From Gracilibacillus sp. YIM 98692 (lineage in GTDB: Bacteria > Bacillota > Bacilli > Bacillales > Amphibacillaceae), in the NCBI RefSeq assembly GCF_010993965.1, contig NZ_WIXM01000031.1:1-44614 (forward strand): 44,614 bases of DNA, written 5' to 3'. Positions 8,837 through 17,703 of the stretch are shown in pieces; positions within the stretch are counted from its first letter, which is position 1, and every line of letters begins with the position of its first letter. A model generated the notes under the pieces. The model saw only the letters and a program-made list of their open reading frames with translations. It searched no databases and was not told where the DNA came from. The position numbers and the translations under genes were made by a program.

Positions 8837-9610
8837 ATGGGAAATTATAAAGGTTTTTTAATTGATTTAGATGGAACGATGTATAGAGGAACAGAAAAAA
8901 TTGATGAAGCTATTCAATTTGTTAAAGAGTTAGAACGCCGTCAATTGCCATATCTATTTTTAACAAACAACTCAACCAAGCATCCAAAAGATGTTTCAGA
9001 AAAGTTATCCAACATGGGGGTTCCCAGTACACCAGAACATGTATTTACAACTAGCATGGCGACAGCAAGATACATAAAAGAACAAAAAGAAGATGCCAAA
9101 GTTTACCCGATAGGGGAAGAAGGGCTATATATGGCATTAGAAGAATGTGGTTTGAATATTGTAGAAGACAATGCCGACTTTGTAGTGATGGGTTTAGATA
9201 AAACGATTAATTATGAAAAATTAGCAGTAGGGGCTTTAAATATTCGTGCGGGTGCAAAATTTGTCGCAACCAATAGTGATGTAGCCTTGCCGACTGAGAG
9301 GGGGTTTTTACCTGGTGCAGGATCCTTAATTTCAGTTTTATCTGTCTCAACTGGTGTAGAGCCGAAGTTTATCGGTAAACCTGAATCTATCATTGTAGAA
9401 CAAGCTTTAGAAGTGTTAGGTACGAGTAAGCAAGATACATTGATGGTAGGAGACAATTATGCAACAGATATTTTAGCAGGTATAAATGCTGGTCTGGATT
9501 CATTGCTTGTTCACACAGGAGTTACAACAAAAGGAGACTTAAAAGATATTGAAACCCAACCCACTTATGCCATAGATACTTTAGCCGAATGGACATTTGA
9601 TGAGTCTTGA
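8837..9610 (+). CDS. yutF: HAD-IIA family phosphatase YutF
   Basis: Cytoplasmic HAD-IIA (NagD-like) hydrolase. Motif I is DLDGTMYRG (D10 and D12), motif II LFLTNNST, and the C-terminal block VGDNYATDILAGINAGLDSLLVHTGVT contains motif IV. ATNSDVALPTERGFLPGAGS and FIGKPESII are characteristic of the YutF subgroup, and the 257-residue length agrees with it. The start has an AGGAGG ribosome site. Members dephosphorylate small sugar phosphates; the physiological substrate is not defined by the sequence. It is divergent from zwf and followed by a hairpin terminator. Confidence 0.92.
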   Translation: MGNYKGFLIDLDGTMYRGTEKIDEAIQFVKELERRQLPYLFLTNNSTKHPKDVSEKLSNMGVPSTPEHVFTTSMATARYIKEQKEDAKVYPIGEEGLYMALEECGLNIVEDNADFVVMGLDKTINYEKLAVGALNIRAGAKFVATNSDVALPTERGFLPGAGSLISVLSVSTGVEPKFIGKPESIIVEQALEVLGTSKQDTLMVGDNYATDILAGINAGLDSLLVHTGVTTKGDLKDIETQPTYAIDTLAEWTFDES

Positions 9611-9652
9611 ACAAACCCACTACCTAACTAAAGGTAGTGGGTTTGTTAATTT
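9610..9652 (+). terminator. Terminator hairpin after yutF
   Basis: AACAAACCCACTACCT and AGGTAGTGGGTTTGTT form a perfect 16-bp stem with a six-base loop. The following T-rich run (aattt) is short, but the stem itself ends with A/T pairs. The hairpin starts at the yutF stop codon. Confidence 0.8.
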
Positions 9653-9708
9653 GAGGAAGCCCGCAATAACGATTACTTTTTTATAGGGGCGGGTAAGTCT
9701 CATTTGGT

Positions 9709-10593
9709 TTATGCCGTTTTTTTCTTATTGTGGTTTGTAATGAGCACTCCTGAAATAACCAGAATGGCACCGGCTAGTTGAATGAGCTGCAGTTTTTCTC
9801 CTAAAAATAAGATGGCTCCAATCATTGTAAATACTGGAATTAAATTGAGAAAAATCGATGCCCTTGATGGCCCGATTTCTTGCACCCCTTTATTAAATGC
9901 TATTAAAGCGACTAAAGATGGGAAGATACCTAGGTATAGCAAACCTGCTATCACTTTCCAGGACCACTCTATTTGGGCTATATCCCCAGCTTCTACTCCT
10001 AATAATGGGATGAAGATTATAATAGATACAGCTGACATAACTAGCAAAGCTCCATATGCTGGGAACTTCCACATATGTTGTTTAATAAACATGGAATATA
10101 CAGCCCACGTAATCATAGCTAATAACATAATGAGGTCACCAATGTTAAATTGTAACCCCAATATTATTTCAAGTGAACCTTTCGTGATAACTATACAGAC
10201 CCCAAATAAGGAAATAAACACACCTAGAAGCTGCTTTTTATTAAATCTTTCCTTAAATAATAGAAAGCTTAGAACTAAAGTGAAAATTGGTGTAGAAGCT
10301 TCTACGATACCTGCATTAATGGACGTGGTATATTGCAAGGCTGAATACACACATATGTTAAATAAGACCAAACCCGTAATAGAAAGGGATAGAATAGCTT
10401 TCCATTCTCTTTTCCATAGTGACTTATTTCGTTTCCATTCAAAATAACCAACTGGTAAAATAACAAAAAAGGCAATCATATATCGGCAAAAGGATAATGT
10501 AATAGGCGGAATCTCCTGTGTAACAGGTTTACCGACAATTAAATTTCCTGCAAAAAACATCGCTGTAAAAATGAGTAGAATATAAGCCTTCAC
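9709..10593 (-). CDS. EamA-family (drug/metabolite transporter superfamily) exporter
   Basis: Ten-helix inner-membrane transporter of the DMT superfamily with two EamA repeats, at about residues 5-138 and 150-288. It starts with FAGNLIVGKPVTQEIPPITLSFCRY, a classic first EamA helix pair, and ends with a short lysine-rich tail. The 294-residue length is normal. The start is GTG with a perfect GGAGGTGA ribosome site. Relatives export amino acids, purines or other metabolites; no substrate can be assigned. It is transcribed alone, convergent with yutF. Confidence 0.88.
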   Translation of the reverse strand: MKAYILLIFTAMFFAGNLIVGKPVTQEIPPITLSFCRYMIAFFVILPVGYFEWKRNKSLWKREWKAILSLSITGLVLFNICVYSALQYTTSINAGIVEASTPIFTLVLSFLLFKERFNKKQLLGVFISLFGVCIVITKGSLEIILGLQFNIGDLIMLLAMITWAVYSMFIKQHMWKFPAYGALLVMSAVSIIIFIPLLGVEAGDIAQIEWSWKVIAGLLYLGIFPSLVALIAFNKGVQEIGPSRASIFLNLIPVFTMIGAILFLGEKLQLIQLAGAILVISGVLITNHNKKKTA

Positions 10594-10703
10594 GTGCTCA
10601 CCTCCAATATGAGGGATGATAACACGTTTTTACATAGGATGGAAGAGGAATGAAAAAGAATAGACCGATAAATAATGAAAAGTTAAACCAGTTAATTAAA
10701 TGA

Positions 10704-10735
10704 CAAAAAAGTCAGTGAGCTTCTTCTCACTGACT
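10704..10735 (-). terminator. Terminator of the NEW3-ABC operon
   Basis: AGTCAGTGAG and CTCACTGACT form a perfect 10-bp stem and are followed on the minus strand by TTTTTT. The stem touches the stop codon of the ABC permease. Confidence 0.9.
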
Positions 10736-11775
10736 TATTTTGATCTGATTTCTTGGCGCATAAATAATAGATAGGAGATTGCAAAACAAATAAATGTTGA
10801 AGCAATCAATCCAGTTAGTTGCGGCCATATTAAAATAAGGCTTTGACTTAACGGAAGTGGCCCTGCGATAGCACCAGCAGATTGTTCGACAGTTAAAGGT
10901 CCAAGTGTTCGAACGGTAGGAGATAACAGGGTATTCGTTGATTCCGTAAATAAATAGTTTGGTGATAAACGCATCAAGTTAAGTACTAATCCTTGCTTGC
11001 TAACAGCATCTGCTGTACTCGTAATGTTAGCAGGATTTAAGATTGTTTTGGCTAACAGTTGAACAATCATATTGTAAAATAAATTAAAAAACAACCAAAT
11101 AGCAATTGCAGCTAATGCAGATGTCGCTGGTTGTTTAAATCTAACCGAAAATAGTATACCGAGATTCAGCCAGAAGGCAATATAAGCGATGCATAGTACC
11201 AAAAAACAGAAGATACGAAGAAATTCTTCTCCCGTTGGCGGAATTCCTAAGATAAGTATGCCAAGCGACATAACTAGCAGTCCTAATGAAAAGAAAAGAA
11301 CCGTATTTAATAATAATGCTGCAGTAAATTTAGCATTTAATACATAATCTCTCGGAATTGGTTGTGACATTAATCGGCTTAACGTTCCTTTATTACGTTC
11401 AGAATTGATAGCGTCAAAACCTAAAGCAACACCTAAAAGTGGGCCTAAAAAGCTAACAAATGTGATGAAGGATGGTAAAGTGCCATCAGAAATAGTAAAA
11501 AGTTTTAAGAAGAGAAACGAATCCTTCGCTATTTGTGAGGCATTCTCGTTTTGGTCTATGGCATCTTGTATCGTGGTGATCGCTGTATAAAGTGATCCGA
11601 CACATGTTAATAAAATAAGAACAAGCAAGATAATAATTCGCCAGCTTGTAATATAATCCGTAAATTCTTTTCTCACCATTGCTCTGAATGCATACATTTG
11701 ATCCGTTTTTTCATGTACTGCCTCTCTCCTAAGCAGGCTGATGCTTTTAAATGGATTTTTAATGGCTTGTCGCAT
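10735..11775 (-). CDS. ABC-2 type transporter permease of the NEW3-ABC operon
   Basis: Membrane permease of an ABC-2 type exporter, with about six transmembrane helices and a long extracellular segment after helix 1 that carries DAIDQNENASQIAK. The segment DAINSERNKGTLSRLMSQPIPRD matches ABC-2/NosY-type permeases. The frame is open to 11814, but GGTGGTGAAG on the minus strand favours the ATG at 11775, giving 346 residues and a 17-base overlap with the ATPase gene that suggests translational coupling. It is the third gene of an operon whose first product has NEW3 domains. The substrate is unknown. Confidence 0.85.
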   Translation of the reverse strand: MRQAIKNPFKSISLLRREAVHEKTDQMYAFRAMVRKEFTDYITSWRIIILLVLILLTCVGSLYTAITTIQDAIDQNENASQIAKDSFLFLKLFTISDGTLPSFITFVSFLGPLLGVALGFDAINSERNKGTLSRLMSQPIPRDYVLNAKFTAALLLNTVLFFSLGLLVMSLGILILGIPPTGEEFLRIFCFLVLCIAYIAFWLNLGILFSVRFKQPATSALAAIAIWLFFNLFYNMIVQLLAKTILNPANITSTADAVSKQGLVLNLMRLSPNYLFTESTNTLLSPTVRTLGPLTVEQSAGAIAGPLPLSQSLILIWPQLTGLIASTFICFAISYLLFMRQEIRSK

Positions 11776-12718
11776 GTTCTTCACCACCTTCAAAATAGCG
11801 ATGATAGATTTCATCTAACCCGTAATCTTTCTTTTGTAAATGTAACAAAGACGCCTGGTTTTCTATCACCGTTTCAGCAATTTGATCTGTGACATCGCGA
11901 CTTCCGTGAATTTCCATACTATTATTTTGAGCATAAATGTGATGAACACCATTCAATTGCTTTAGCTCCTCTAACAATGAATTTTCAATGGGATCAGCTT
12001 TTACATTTATCACATAGTTGTTTTCAGAAAATAGTTGTGTAGCGAGACTTTGTACATCACCTTCAGCTAATAATTTCCCTTTGACAAAAATGCCGACTCG
12101 ATCACAAATTTGCTGCACTTGATGAAGTTGGTGTGAAGAAAGCAAAACGGTTATGCCATCTTCCTTATTCAGTCTTTTGATCAGTTGTAACAGCTCTCGC
12201 ACACCTTCTGGATCAATCCCGAGAGTAGGCTCATCCAGGATAATCACTTCAGGATCTTTCATTAATACATCGGCAAGCCCCAAGCGTTGCCGCATACCTC
12301 GAGAATACTTACCAGCCTTTTTGTTAGCAGATTCTGTTAACCCTACCTTTGTTAGTAAATCAGCTGCACGCTCTTCTGCAATTCTTCTGGGAATAGAGTT
12401 TAGACTTGCTGTGAAAAGTAAATTTTCGTACCCAGTCATCTGCTCATAAAAGCCTAGATCATCTGGCAAATAACCGACTCTCTTTTTTACATCCAGAGGA
12501 TGAGTCGTGGAATTCATATGACATACTCGAACTAATCCACTTGTTGGCTCACTTAAACCAAGCATCATCAGAATAGTGGTTGATTTCCCTGCCCCGTTTG
12601 GTCCTAATAAACCAAATATTTCTCCTTTTTGGATGGTTAAGGAGAGATGATCGACGGCAAATTGATCATCATATTTTTTTGAAATTTGCTCCAGTTCGAT
12701 GATCGGTGCTGTCATCAT
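11759..12718 (-). CDS. ABC transporter ATP-binding protein of the NEW3-ABC operon
   Basis: Cytoplasmic ATPase of an ABC-2 exporter, 319 residues. Walker A is GPNGAGKST, the signature is YSRGMRQRLGLADVL, Walker B is VIILDEPTLGIDPEG and the H-loop is LLSSHQLHQ. The C-terminal 80 residues form the extension seen in CcmA/NatA-like ATPases. The start codon overlaps the stop of the upstream NEW3 gene (TAATG) with a GGGAGGAG ribosome site; a second ATG three bases on is an equal candidate. It energises the permease encoded next to it. Confidence 0.9.
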   Translation of the reverse strand: MMTAPIIELEQISKKYDDQFAVDHLSLTIQKGEIFGLLGPNGAGKSTTILMMLGLSEPTSGLVRVCHMNSTTHPLDVKKRVGYLPDDLGFYEQMTGYENLLFTASLNSIPRRIAEERAADLLTKVGLTESANKKAGKYSRGMRQRLGLADVLMKDPEVIILDEPTLGIDPEGVRELLQLIKRLNKEDGITVLLSSHQLHQVQQICDRVGIFVKGKLLAEGDVQSLATQLFSENNYVINVKADPIENSLLEELKQLNGVHHIYAQNNSMEIHGSRDVTDQIAETVIENQASLLHLQKKDYGLDEIYHRYFEGGEEHATSH

Positions 12719-13878
12719 TATCTCCTCCCATATGTTCTAAAAATATAGTAGAGTCCGCCTATCACAATTAAAATAATCACAATACCGATGATTCCCCACC
12801 ATGTGGATGTTTCTACAGATACACGAAAGTTTGCATCAGAGGAAGCTTCTGCTGTTTCCGCTGTAAATGTTGTGACATAATCACCAGCAATGGCATCATC
12901 CGGTGCAGTAAGAGTTGCTTTGACCATTTTGGAATCACCTGCTTCTAAAGTTGCTAAAGAATTACTGTCAAATTCAGCATTCCAATTTGGCGGTGTGGAG
13001 GCACTAATCGAAATATCATTTAAAGTGGCAGTACCCGTATTCTCTACAACAAGATCTACTGTACGCTCTTTACCTGCTGTAATATCTGTGCTTAGATTGC
13101 CTTCAGGTGTAGATATGCTCACACCGTAAGATCCAGTGATCACCGCTTCTAAATTAGCCTCTGCAGAGGTAGAATTGGTGGATGCCTGAATCGGAATAGA
13201 ATACGTATCTGCCTGAATATTGTTAGGCGGTGTCAGATCAATGGATATATCTTTCGTTGCACCAGGTTCAATCGTGACAGATGTTACATTATTTCCATCT
13301 GCTTTAAATTGAACGCCCCACCCTTCTTGTGCTCCAGCACTTAAGGCGTATGTTTGTTGGTCAGCTGTACGGTTTCTTAACGTAGCAGAATAGGAAAAGG
13401 TCGCATCAGCATGACCTTCTAAATTGGCCTGCTCTACTGATAACTCAGATTGAAATGTCCCTTCCTCCGATACTGTTGTGAGAAACGGTAACTCAGCATA
13501 AGCATTACCAGAGCCATCTGCAATTAATTGGAATGAGTAATCTGCTTTTTCTACCTCCAGAGGTACATTAATTTCAAATCGAATATTTTCTTCACTATTT
13601 TCTCTAATCGACAGTTGGCGAATGTCATTGCCGCTTGCAGAGATCGTATAATCCCAGCCTTCAGGAAGTCCTTCTACATCAAATGTGACATTGTTAATGG
13701 ATGAATTACTGTTTATCACTGTAACGTCATAGGTTAGGGTTTCTCCAGGAGTAACAGAAAGTCCGCTATAAGGTGTGAAAAGCGTTAACCCACCTGCAGC
13801 TTTTACCCCATTTCCAGTAAAGAAAAAAGATACTAGTAATAATAATGTGAGTGTAAGAGAAGTGAATTTGCGAAACAT
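12718..13878 (-). CDS. NEW3 (CARDB-like) domain protein, secreted and C-terminally membrane anchored
   Basis: A 386-residue surface protein. It has an N-terminal signal peptide (KFTSLTLTLLLLVSFFFTG, cleavage probable after VKAA). Three repeated beta-sandwich units of the alpha-galactosidase NEW3 type follow, seen in recurring GLPEGWDYTI, AQEGWGVQF and PPNWNAEF segments with PGET/PGAT/AGDS loops. One C-terminal transmembrane helix (WWGIIGIVIILIVIGGLYYIF) ends with a basic FRTYGRR tail, so the bulk faces outside. It is the first gene of an operon with an ABC ATPase and permease, which suggests an accessory or sensor subunit of the exporter. It is divergent from a sigma/anti-sigma pair. Function unknown. 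Confidence 0.85.
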   Translation of the reverse strand: MFRKFTSLTLTLLLLVSFFFTGNGVKAAGGLTLFTPYSGLSVTPGETLTYDVTVINSNSSINNVTFDVEGLPEGWDYTISASGNDIRQLSIRENSEENIRFEINVPLEVEKADYSFQLIADGSGNAYAELPFLTTVSEEGTFQSELSVEQANLEGHADATFSYSATLRNRTADQQTYALSAGAQEGWGVQFKADGNNVTSVTIEPGATKDISIDLTPPNNIQADTYSIPIQASTNSTSAEANLEAVITGSYGVSISTPEGNLSTDITAGKERTVDLVVENTGTATLNDISISASTPPNWNAEFDSNSLATLEAGDSKMVKATLTAPDDAIAGDYVTTFTAETAEASSDANFRVSVETSTWWGIIGIVIILIVIGGLYYIFRTYGRR

Positions 13879-13996
13879 TGGATTTTCCCCCTATCTAATT
13901 TTTTCATAGAGTGATACGAGGAAGGTTCCATTTTGGATTTGTTTTTTTAAAAAAAATTTATAAAATAGAGTTAAACAGAAGAAAAAAGAGGTGATC

Positions 13997-14560
13997 ATGT
14001 TGGATGAGCATTTGTTATTAAAGCAAATGGCAGATGGTCATAAACATGCCTTCGATTTGTTTTATCAAAAATTTCATCGGTATGTTTTCCAAATTGCTTT
14101 GAAAATACTATCTAATCGAGAGGAAGCAGAAGATATTTGCCACGATGTTTTTCTTGAAATTTATCAAAAACCACATCAATTTAATGACAAGCGAGGTAGT
14201 GTAAAAGCTTGGATTGCTGTAAAGACAAGAAGTCGTGCAATCGATCGACTAAGAAAAAAATCAGATGTATTAGCAAATAAGCTAGAAGATATCTTGACAA
14301 ATAGCAGTCCTGCAGCTGACGAATTTGTGTTAAAAAGCATGGAGTCAAACGAGTTACGTGCAGCATTAAAGCTATTGCCAGAGGAACAGCAACAAGCGAT
14401 CTATTATATGTATTTTGAGCACTTCACTCAAAGAGAGATTGCATTAAAAATGGATCGTCCGCTAGGCTCGGTGAAATCATTTGTCCGATATGGATTACAG
14501 CATTTACGTAAACAAAAATCGTTATTACGTTGGATCGGATCAAATGGAGGTGACAAGTAG
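13997..14560 (+). CDS. ECF-type sigma-70 family RNA polymerase sigma factor
   Basis: An alternative sigma factor of 187 residues with the two-domain ECF layout. Sigma-2 lies at about residues 20-85 (NREEAEDICHDVFLEIYQ, then WIAVKTRSRAIDRLRKK). Sigma-4 lies at about 120-180 (LPEEQQQAIYYMYFEHFTQREIA with the helix-turn-helix MDRPLGSVKSFVRYGLQHLRK). The frame opens with GTG at 13991, but AGAGGTGATC is an almost perfect anti-SD match placed for the ATG at 13997. The next gene encodes its probable anti-sigma factor. It is divergent from the NEW3-ABC operon, a likely target by position. Confidence 0.9.
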   Translation: MLDEHLLLKQMADGHKHAFDLFYQKFHRYVFQIALKILSNREEAEDICHDVFLEIYQKPHQFNDKRGSVKAWIAVKTRSRAIDRLRKKSDVLANKLEDILTNSSPAADEFVLKSMESNELRAALKLLPEEQQQAIYYMYFEHFTQREIALKMDRPLGSVKSFVRYGLQHLRKQKSLLRWIGSNGGDK

Positions 14561-15283
14561 ATGGTGCAAAAACATCATTTAACAGAAGAGGCAATCATCG
14601 ATTATATAGAAGGGAACTCAGGTGAAAGAGCAAACCGCCAAGTCAAACAGCATATGGACCACTGTGAAACTTGTCATGAACTGTATCAATTTTGGAAAGA
14701 AACGCTGGAGCACGACGAAGCATTAGCGCCAACACCTGAGTTGAAAAAGAATTTAGATAAAGCTATAAAGCACAAATCACAAAAGAAAAAAAGGTTGTCA
14801 ATTGTTCCAAAACCTTTGGTTACAATAGGGAGTATCGTGATCGTATTTGTTTTCATAATGGGCTTATATGATATTGTTCAAAATAGAACTTATCAACCTT
14901 CGGGGTATGAAATTTTACAAAATGAAGAAATACAATCTGATGATTTGTTCGTAAACAGCTCATATGTGGAAGAGCACGAGCTAAATTCTAACCGAGAATA
15001 TGATAATGTCGATGGAAAGGTATGGGTGAACAGTCAAACGGATGAAGTTTTATTAGAGGTGGAAGGATTAACCAGTCTAGAGACGAATGATCATCAGTTA
15101 TGGATTATGGACAAAAATGATCGGATGGAAGGGGAACTGTTAATTGTAGAGGATGGTGTGACAAGAGTGTTATATCGCTTTGATGACTTGTCCCAATATA
15201 AATTATTAAAAGGAAGCATTGAACCCCTTGGAGGTAGCCAGCAGCCAACAGGACCCGCCACTTTCTTTGTTCATTTTGAATAA
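14561..15283 (+). CDS. Zinc-finger anti-sigma factor, RskA-like, membrane spanning
   Basis: A probable regulated anti-sigma factor of 240 residues. The N-terminal cytoplasmic part carries a zf-HC2/ZAS motif (H-x3-C-x2-C in KQHMDHCETCHEL, residues 28-40). One transmembrane helix (PLVTIGSIVIVFVFIMGLYDIV) follows at about 84-105. The extracellular C-terminal domain resembles RskA/anti-sigma-K, with LEVEGLTSLETNDHQLWIMD and a typical ending GSQQPTGPATFFVHFE. It begins directly after the sigma stop codon with GGAGGTGAC as ribosome site, the standard arrangement of sigma/anti-sigma pairs. The signal that releases the sigma factor cannot be read from sequence. Confidence 0.88.
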   Translation: MVQKHHLTEEAIIDYIEGNSGERANRQVKQHMDHCETCHELYQFWKETLEHDEALAPTPELKKNLDKAIKHKSQKKKRLSIVPKPLVTIGSIVIVFVFIMGLYDIVQNRTYQPSGYEILQNEEIQSDDLFVNSSYVEEHELNSNREYDNVDGKVWVNSQTDEVLLEVEGLTSLETNDHQLWIMDKNDRMEGELLIVEDGVTRVLYRFDDLSQYKLLKGSIEPLGGSQQPTGPATFFVHFE

Positions 15284-15288
15284 TATAT

Positions 15289-15324
15289 GAAAAAACCACG
15301 GAGATGAAACTCCGTGGTTTTTTA
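15289..15324 (+). terminator. Terminator of the sigma/anti-sigma operon
   Basis: AAAAAACCACGGA and TCCGTGGTTTTTT form a 13-bp stem with an eight-base loop. The T run sits in the descending arm. The A-rich ascending arm could also serve minus-strand transcripts. Confidence 0.9.
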
Positions 15325-15349
15325 GAAAAGATTATTGCTTTTTAAAAAA

Positions 15350-15600
15350 TCTCATTGCCAATAGCTATAAATTGCGCAGTTACTTTGGATAGTTTTCCTC
15401 CCACTCGTCTTACGATAAGTGCTAAACCACGCTACGGAAAAACACTCGCTTTCCAGGGGCAACACCTCAGCCAGAGGCTACTTGAAATAACATCTTTGCT
15501 CCCTTGCACCGAGGAAGCTGAAGCGTTGCCCGCGGAAGCGAAGTATATTTCCGTAACGGTAACACTAATCTTAAAGGAATAGGTGATATTATTACCCTCA
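15350..15600. repeat. Single-module copy of the palindromic intergenic repeat
   Basis: An imperfect palindrome with arms around GCTACGGAAAAACACTCGC (15431-15449) and GCGAAGTATATTTCCGTAACG (about 15538-15558). The internal block cagaggctacttgaaataac and gcaccgagg is shared with copies A and B. It resembles one half of the ~550-bp elements. It fills the gap between the anti-sigma terminator and mreBH; no gene is supported here. Confidence 0.65.
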
Positions 15601-15610
15601 ATACCCTTTT

Positions 15611-16618
15611 TTATTTCACCGCTTTTTGTAACTTTTGAATCATCTTTAAAGAACGGCCTGTCCCAATGGCAACAGACTCTAACGGATTTGGAGCTATATG
15701 AACCGGTACATTGACTTCAATTGATAGCCATTCATGCATTCCTTTTAATAAGGCGCCGCCTCCAGTTAGCGTGATTCCTTGATCGACTATATCCCCGCTA
15801 AGTTCTGGCGGGCATTTTTCTAACGTATTTTTGATAGAATTCATAATGGTTTCCAATACTTCCTTAATGGCGTATTGTACTTCTGTGGAACGAATGGTAA
15901 TTACTTTTGGTAAGCCTGTAACGAGGTCTCTTCCTCGGATATCCATCTCTTCCTCATCATGATCGATCAGGGCATAACCAATCTCCATTTTTATTTGTTC
16001 TGCTGTGCTTTCCCCAATAAGTACATTATAATTTTTCTTGATATAATGAATGATTTCTTCATCAATGTGATCTCCACCCACACGTACGGACTCACTAGCG
16101 ACTATACCGCCAAAGGAAATGATGCCAACTTCGCTAGTACCACCACCAATATCAACAATCATACTAGCTTGTGGTTCTGAAACAGGCAAATCAGCTCCAA
16201 TGGCTGCTGCAACAGGTTCCTCAATTAAATGCACTTCTTTCGCACCAAAGCTTTTGACCGCATTGTCAATAGCTCGTCTTTCAACAGAAGTACTGCCTGT
16301 TGGTGTACAAACCACCACACTCGGTTTTCTCATGGATACACCTGCGATTTTGCTAACCTTCTTTAAGAAAGCCTTTAACATTTGGCTTGTCGTATCAAAA
16401 TCTGCAATAACACCATCTTTTAGCGGGCGAATCGGTACAATATTTTTCGGGGTTTTACCGATCATACTTTTCGCTTCATCTCCGACCGCTATTACGTTAT
16501 TTGTTTTTATGTCAACCGCCACAACAGCAGGTTCGTTTAAAATAATGCCTTTTGTTTTTGTATATATTAAAATGTTAGCTGTCCCTAAATCAATGCCGAT
16601 CTCTGTATTTTTTAACAT
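15611..16618 (-). CDS. mreBH: Rod shape-determining actin-like protein, MreBH type
   Basis: Bacterial actin homologue that forms membrane-associated filaments and directs cell-wall synthesis and hydrolase placement. ATP-binding motifs are phosphate 1 [14 protein letters not shown], phosphate 2 [19 protein letters not shown], and adenosine [11 protein letters not shown]. The frame is open to 16642, but GGAGGGGACAAC precedes the ATG at 16618; 335 residues equals MreBH. The start [19 protein letters not shown] resembles MreBH more than Mbl. It lies alone, outside any mreBCD cluster, which also argues against MreB itself. The paralogue assignment is less certain than the family. Confidence 0.85.
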   Translation of the reverse strand: MLKNTEIGIDLGTANILIYTKTKGIILNEPAVVAVDIKTNNVIAVGDEAKSMIGKTPKNIVPIRPLKDGVIADFDTTSQMLKAFLKKVSKIAGVSMRKPSVVVCTPTGSTSVERRAIDNAVKSFGAKEVHLIEEPVAAAIGADLPVSEPQASMIVDIGGGTSEVGIISFGGIVASESVRVGGDHIDEEIIHYIKKNYNVLIGESTAEQIKMEIGYALIDHDEEEMDIRGRDLVTGLPKVITIRSTEVQYAIKEVLETIMNSIKNTLEKCPPELSGDIVDQGITLTGGGALLKGMHEWLSIEVNVPVHIAPNPLESVAIGTGRSLKMIQKLQKAVK

Positions 16619-16741
16619 GTTGTCCCCTCCAATAGTTGGCATTCTTATAGCTCTACTTTATAATTATTCTATACTTGAACATAATTTATGAGGGTTAAAC
16701 ACAAGGAAAATGTTGTAAAAGGGAGTATGGATACAAAAATA

Positions 16742-16766
16742 AAAACAGGCCAAAAAGACCTGTTTT
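16742..16766 (-). terminator. Terminator after the DUF2639 gene
   Basis: AACAGGTC and GGCCTGTT pair with one G-U and are followed on the minus strand by TTTTTATTTTTG. It lies seven bases after the stop of the small gene. Confidence 0.75.
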
Positions 16767-16772
16767 AACAAT

Positions 16773-16901
16773 TTATTTATTTTCATCTAATAAATTAGCA
16801 AGGACGTGTGCTTTATAGGATTCAATTTTTCTACCTTCAAGACGACGCACGCCTTGTTTTTTTAACTCTTCAACATACCAGCCTTTACTTCCTACGTGCA
16901 T
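16773..16901 (-). CDS. DUF2639 (YflJ-like) small protein, 42 aa
   Basis: A 42-residue protein starting MHVGSKGWYVEELKKQGVRR and ending LANLLDENK. The GSKGWYVEELKKQGV block followed by GRKIESYKAHVL is the DUF2639 signature seen in YflJ of Bacillus subtilis. A GGAGGG ribosome site precedes the ATG and a terminator follows. In B. subtilis the neighbour of yflJ is the MOSC protein YflK, and here too a MOSC gene lies next to it, divergently. The function of the family is unknown. Confidence 0.85.
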   Translation of the reverse strand: MHVGSKGWYVEELKKQGVRRLEGRKIESYKAHVLANLLDENK

Positions 16902-17050
16902 GTGGACACCCTCCTCGATTCGTATCAAAAATTTTGCAGATGCCATTTTAACATCTATAAAAACATCTGCATAGATGTATTTGATTAAAATTTCTTTTAT
17001 AATTTTGTATAATTAAAATAATAAGGATTTGGCTAGGGGGATATCATAAA

Positions 17051-17698
17051 ATGTATGAAGAGATAGTTTCCTTAAATGTTGGAAAACCAGATACATATAT
17101 CTTTGGAGATAGAGAGATTAAAACAGGTTTTGTCAAAAAACCAACTAATGAAGCCTGTTTTCTTACCAAAACAGGCTTTGTAGAAGATGGGCAAGCAGAT
17201 TTAAAAAATCATGGTGGAGAAGAAAAAGCACTCCTTATGTATCCGTATGGTCATTACCCTTATTGGGAAAAGTTATATAAGCAGACTTTTTCTATCCCGG
17301 CTTTTGGAGAGAATATAACCATTAAAGAATTAACAGAGAAAGATATATATATTGGCGATACTTTTCAATTAGGCGAAGCTGTAGTGCAAGTTTCCCAGCC
17401 TAGACAGCCATGTTATAAAATTGCGGAGTATCATCAAATAAAAGATATGCCAAGTGTCGTCACTCAAACAGGGTATAGTGGCTTTTATTTTAGGGTATTA
17501 GAAGAAGGGAAGGTTAACTCTGAAGACAGTTTGAAAAAACTAACGACAGAGGATCATCAAGTAACGCCTTTTGACGTATTTGATTGTTTATTTCATGATA
17601 GGAAAAATAAGGAGCGGATGATGTATTACAAAAGCCTTGCTGGACTTGCATCTAATGTAAAAGCAACATTAAGTAAACGAATAGAAAAATTAGGGTGA
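17051..17698 (+). CDS. MOSC domain-containing protein (YflK-like)
   Basis: A 215-residue MOSC-domain protein of the YiiM/YflK group, predicted to handle sulfur bound to a molybdenum cofactor or to reduce N-hydroxylated compounds with it. The block DGQADLKNHGGEEKALLMYPYGHYPYWEKL and the conserved cysteine in VSQPRQPCYKIAEYH mark the domain, followed by GYSGFYFRVLEEG. AGGGGG upstream can serve as ribosome site. The stop overlaps the region before the DUF1992 gene, so the two are probably one transcript. No molybdopterin biosynthesis gene is nearby. Confidence 0.88.
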   Translation: MYEEIVSLNVGKPDTYIFGDREIKTGFVKKPTNEACFLTKTGFVEDGQADLKNHGGEEKALLMYPYGHYPYWEKLYKQTFSIPAFGENITIKELTEKDIYIGDTFQLGEAVVQVSQPRQPCYKIAEYHQIKDMPSVVTQTGYSGFYFRVLEEGKVNSEDSLKKLTTEDHQVTPFDVFDCLFHDRKNKERMMYYKSLAGLASNVKATLSKRIEKLG

Positions 17699-17703
17699 TT
17701 ACA

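Noticed and set aside
9782-10447. 221-codon open frame antisense to the EamA exporter
   Set aside because: It is the mirror of a hydrophobic coding region, has no ribosome site and no recognisable domain.
13913-13930. ECF-like elements TGGAACC and CGTATC on the minus strand before the NEW3 operon
   Set aside because: They look like the -35 and -10 of an ECF promoter but are only five bases apart instead of about 16, so they cannot act together as a promoter.
16119-16691. 190-codon open frame antisense to mreBH
   Set aside because: mreBH on the other strand has all family motifs; the antisense frame has none.
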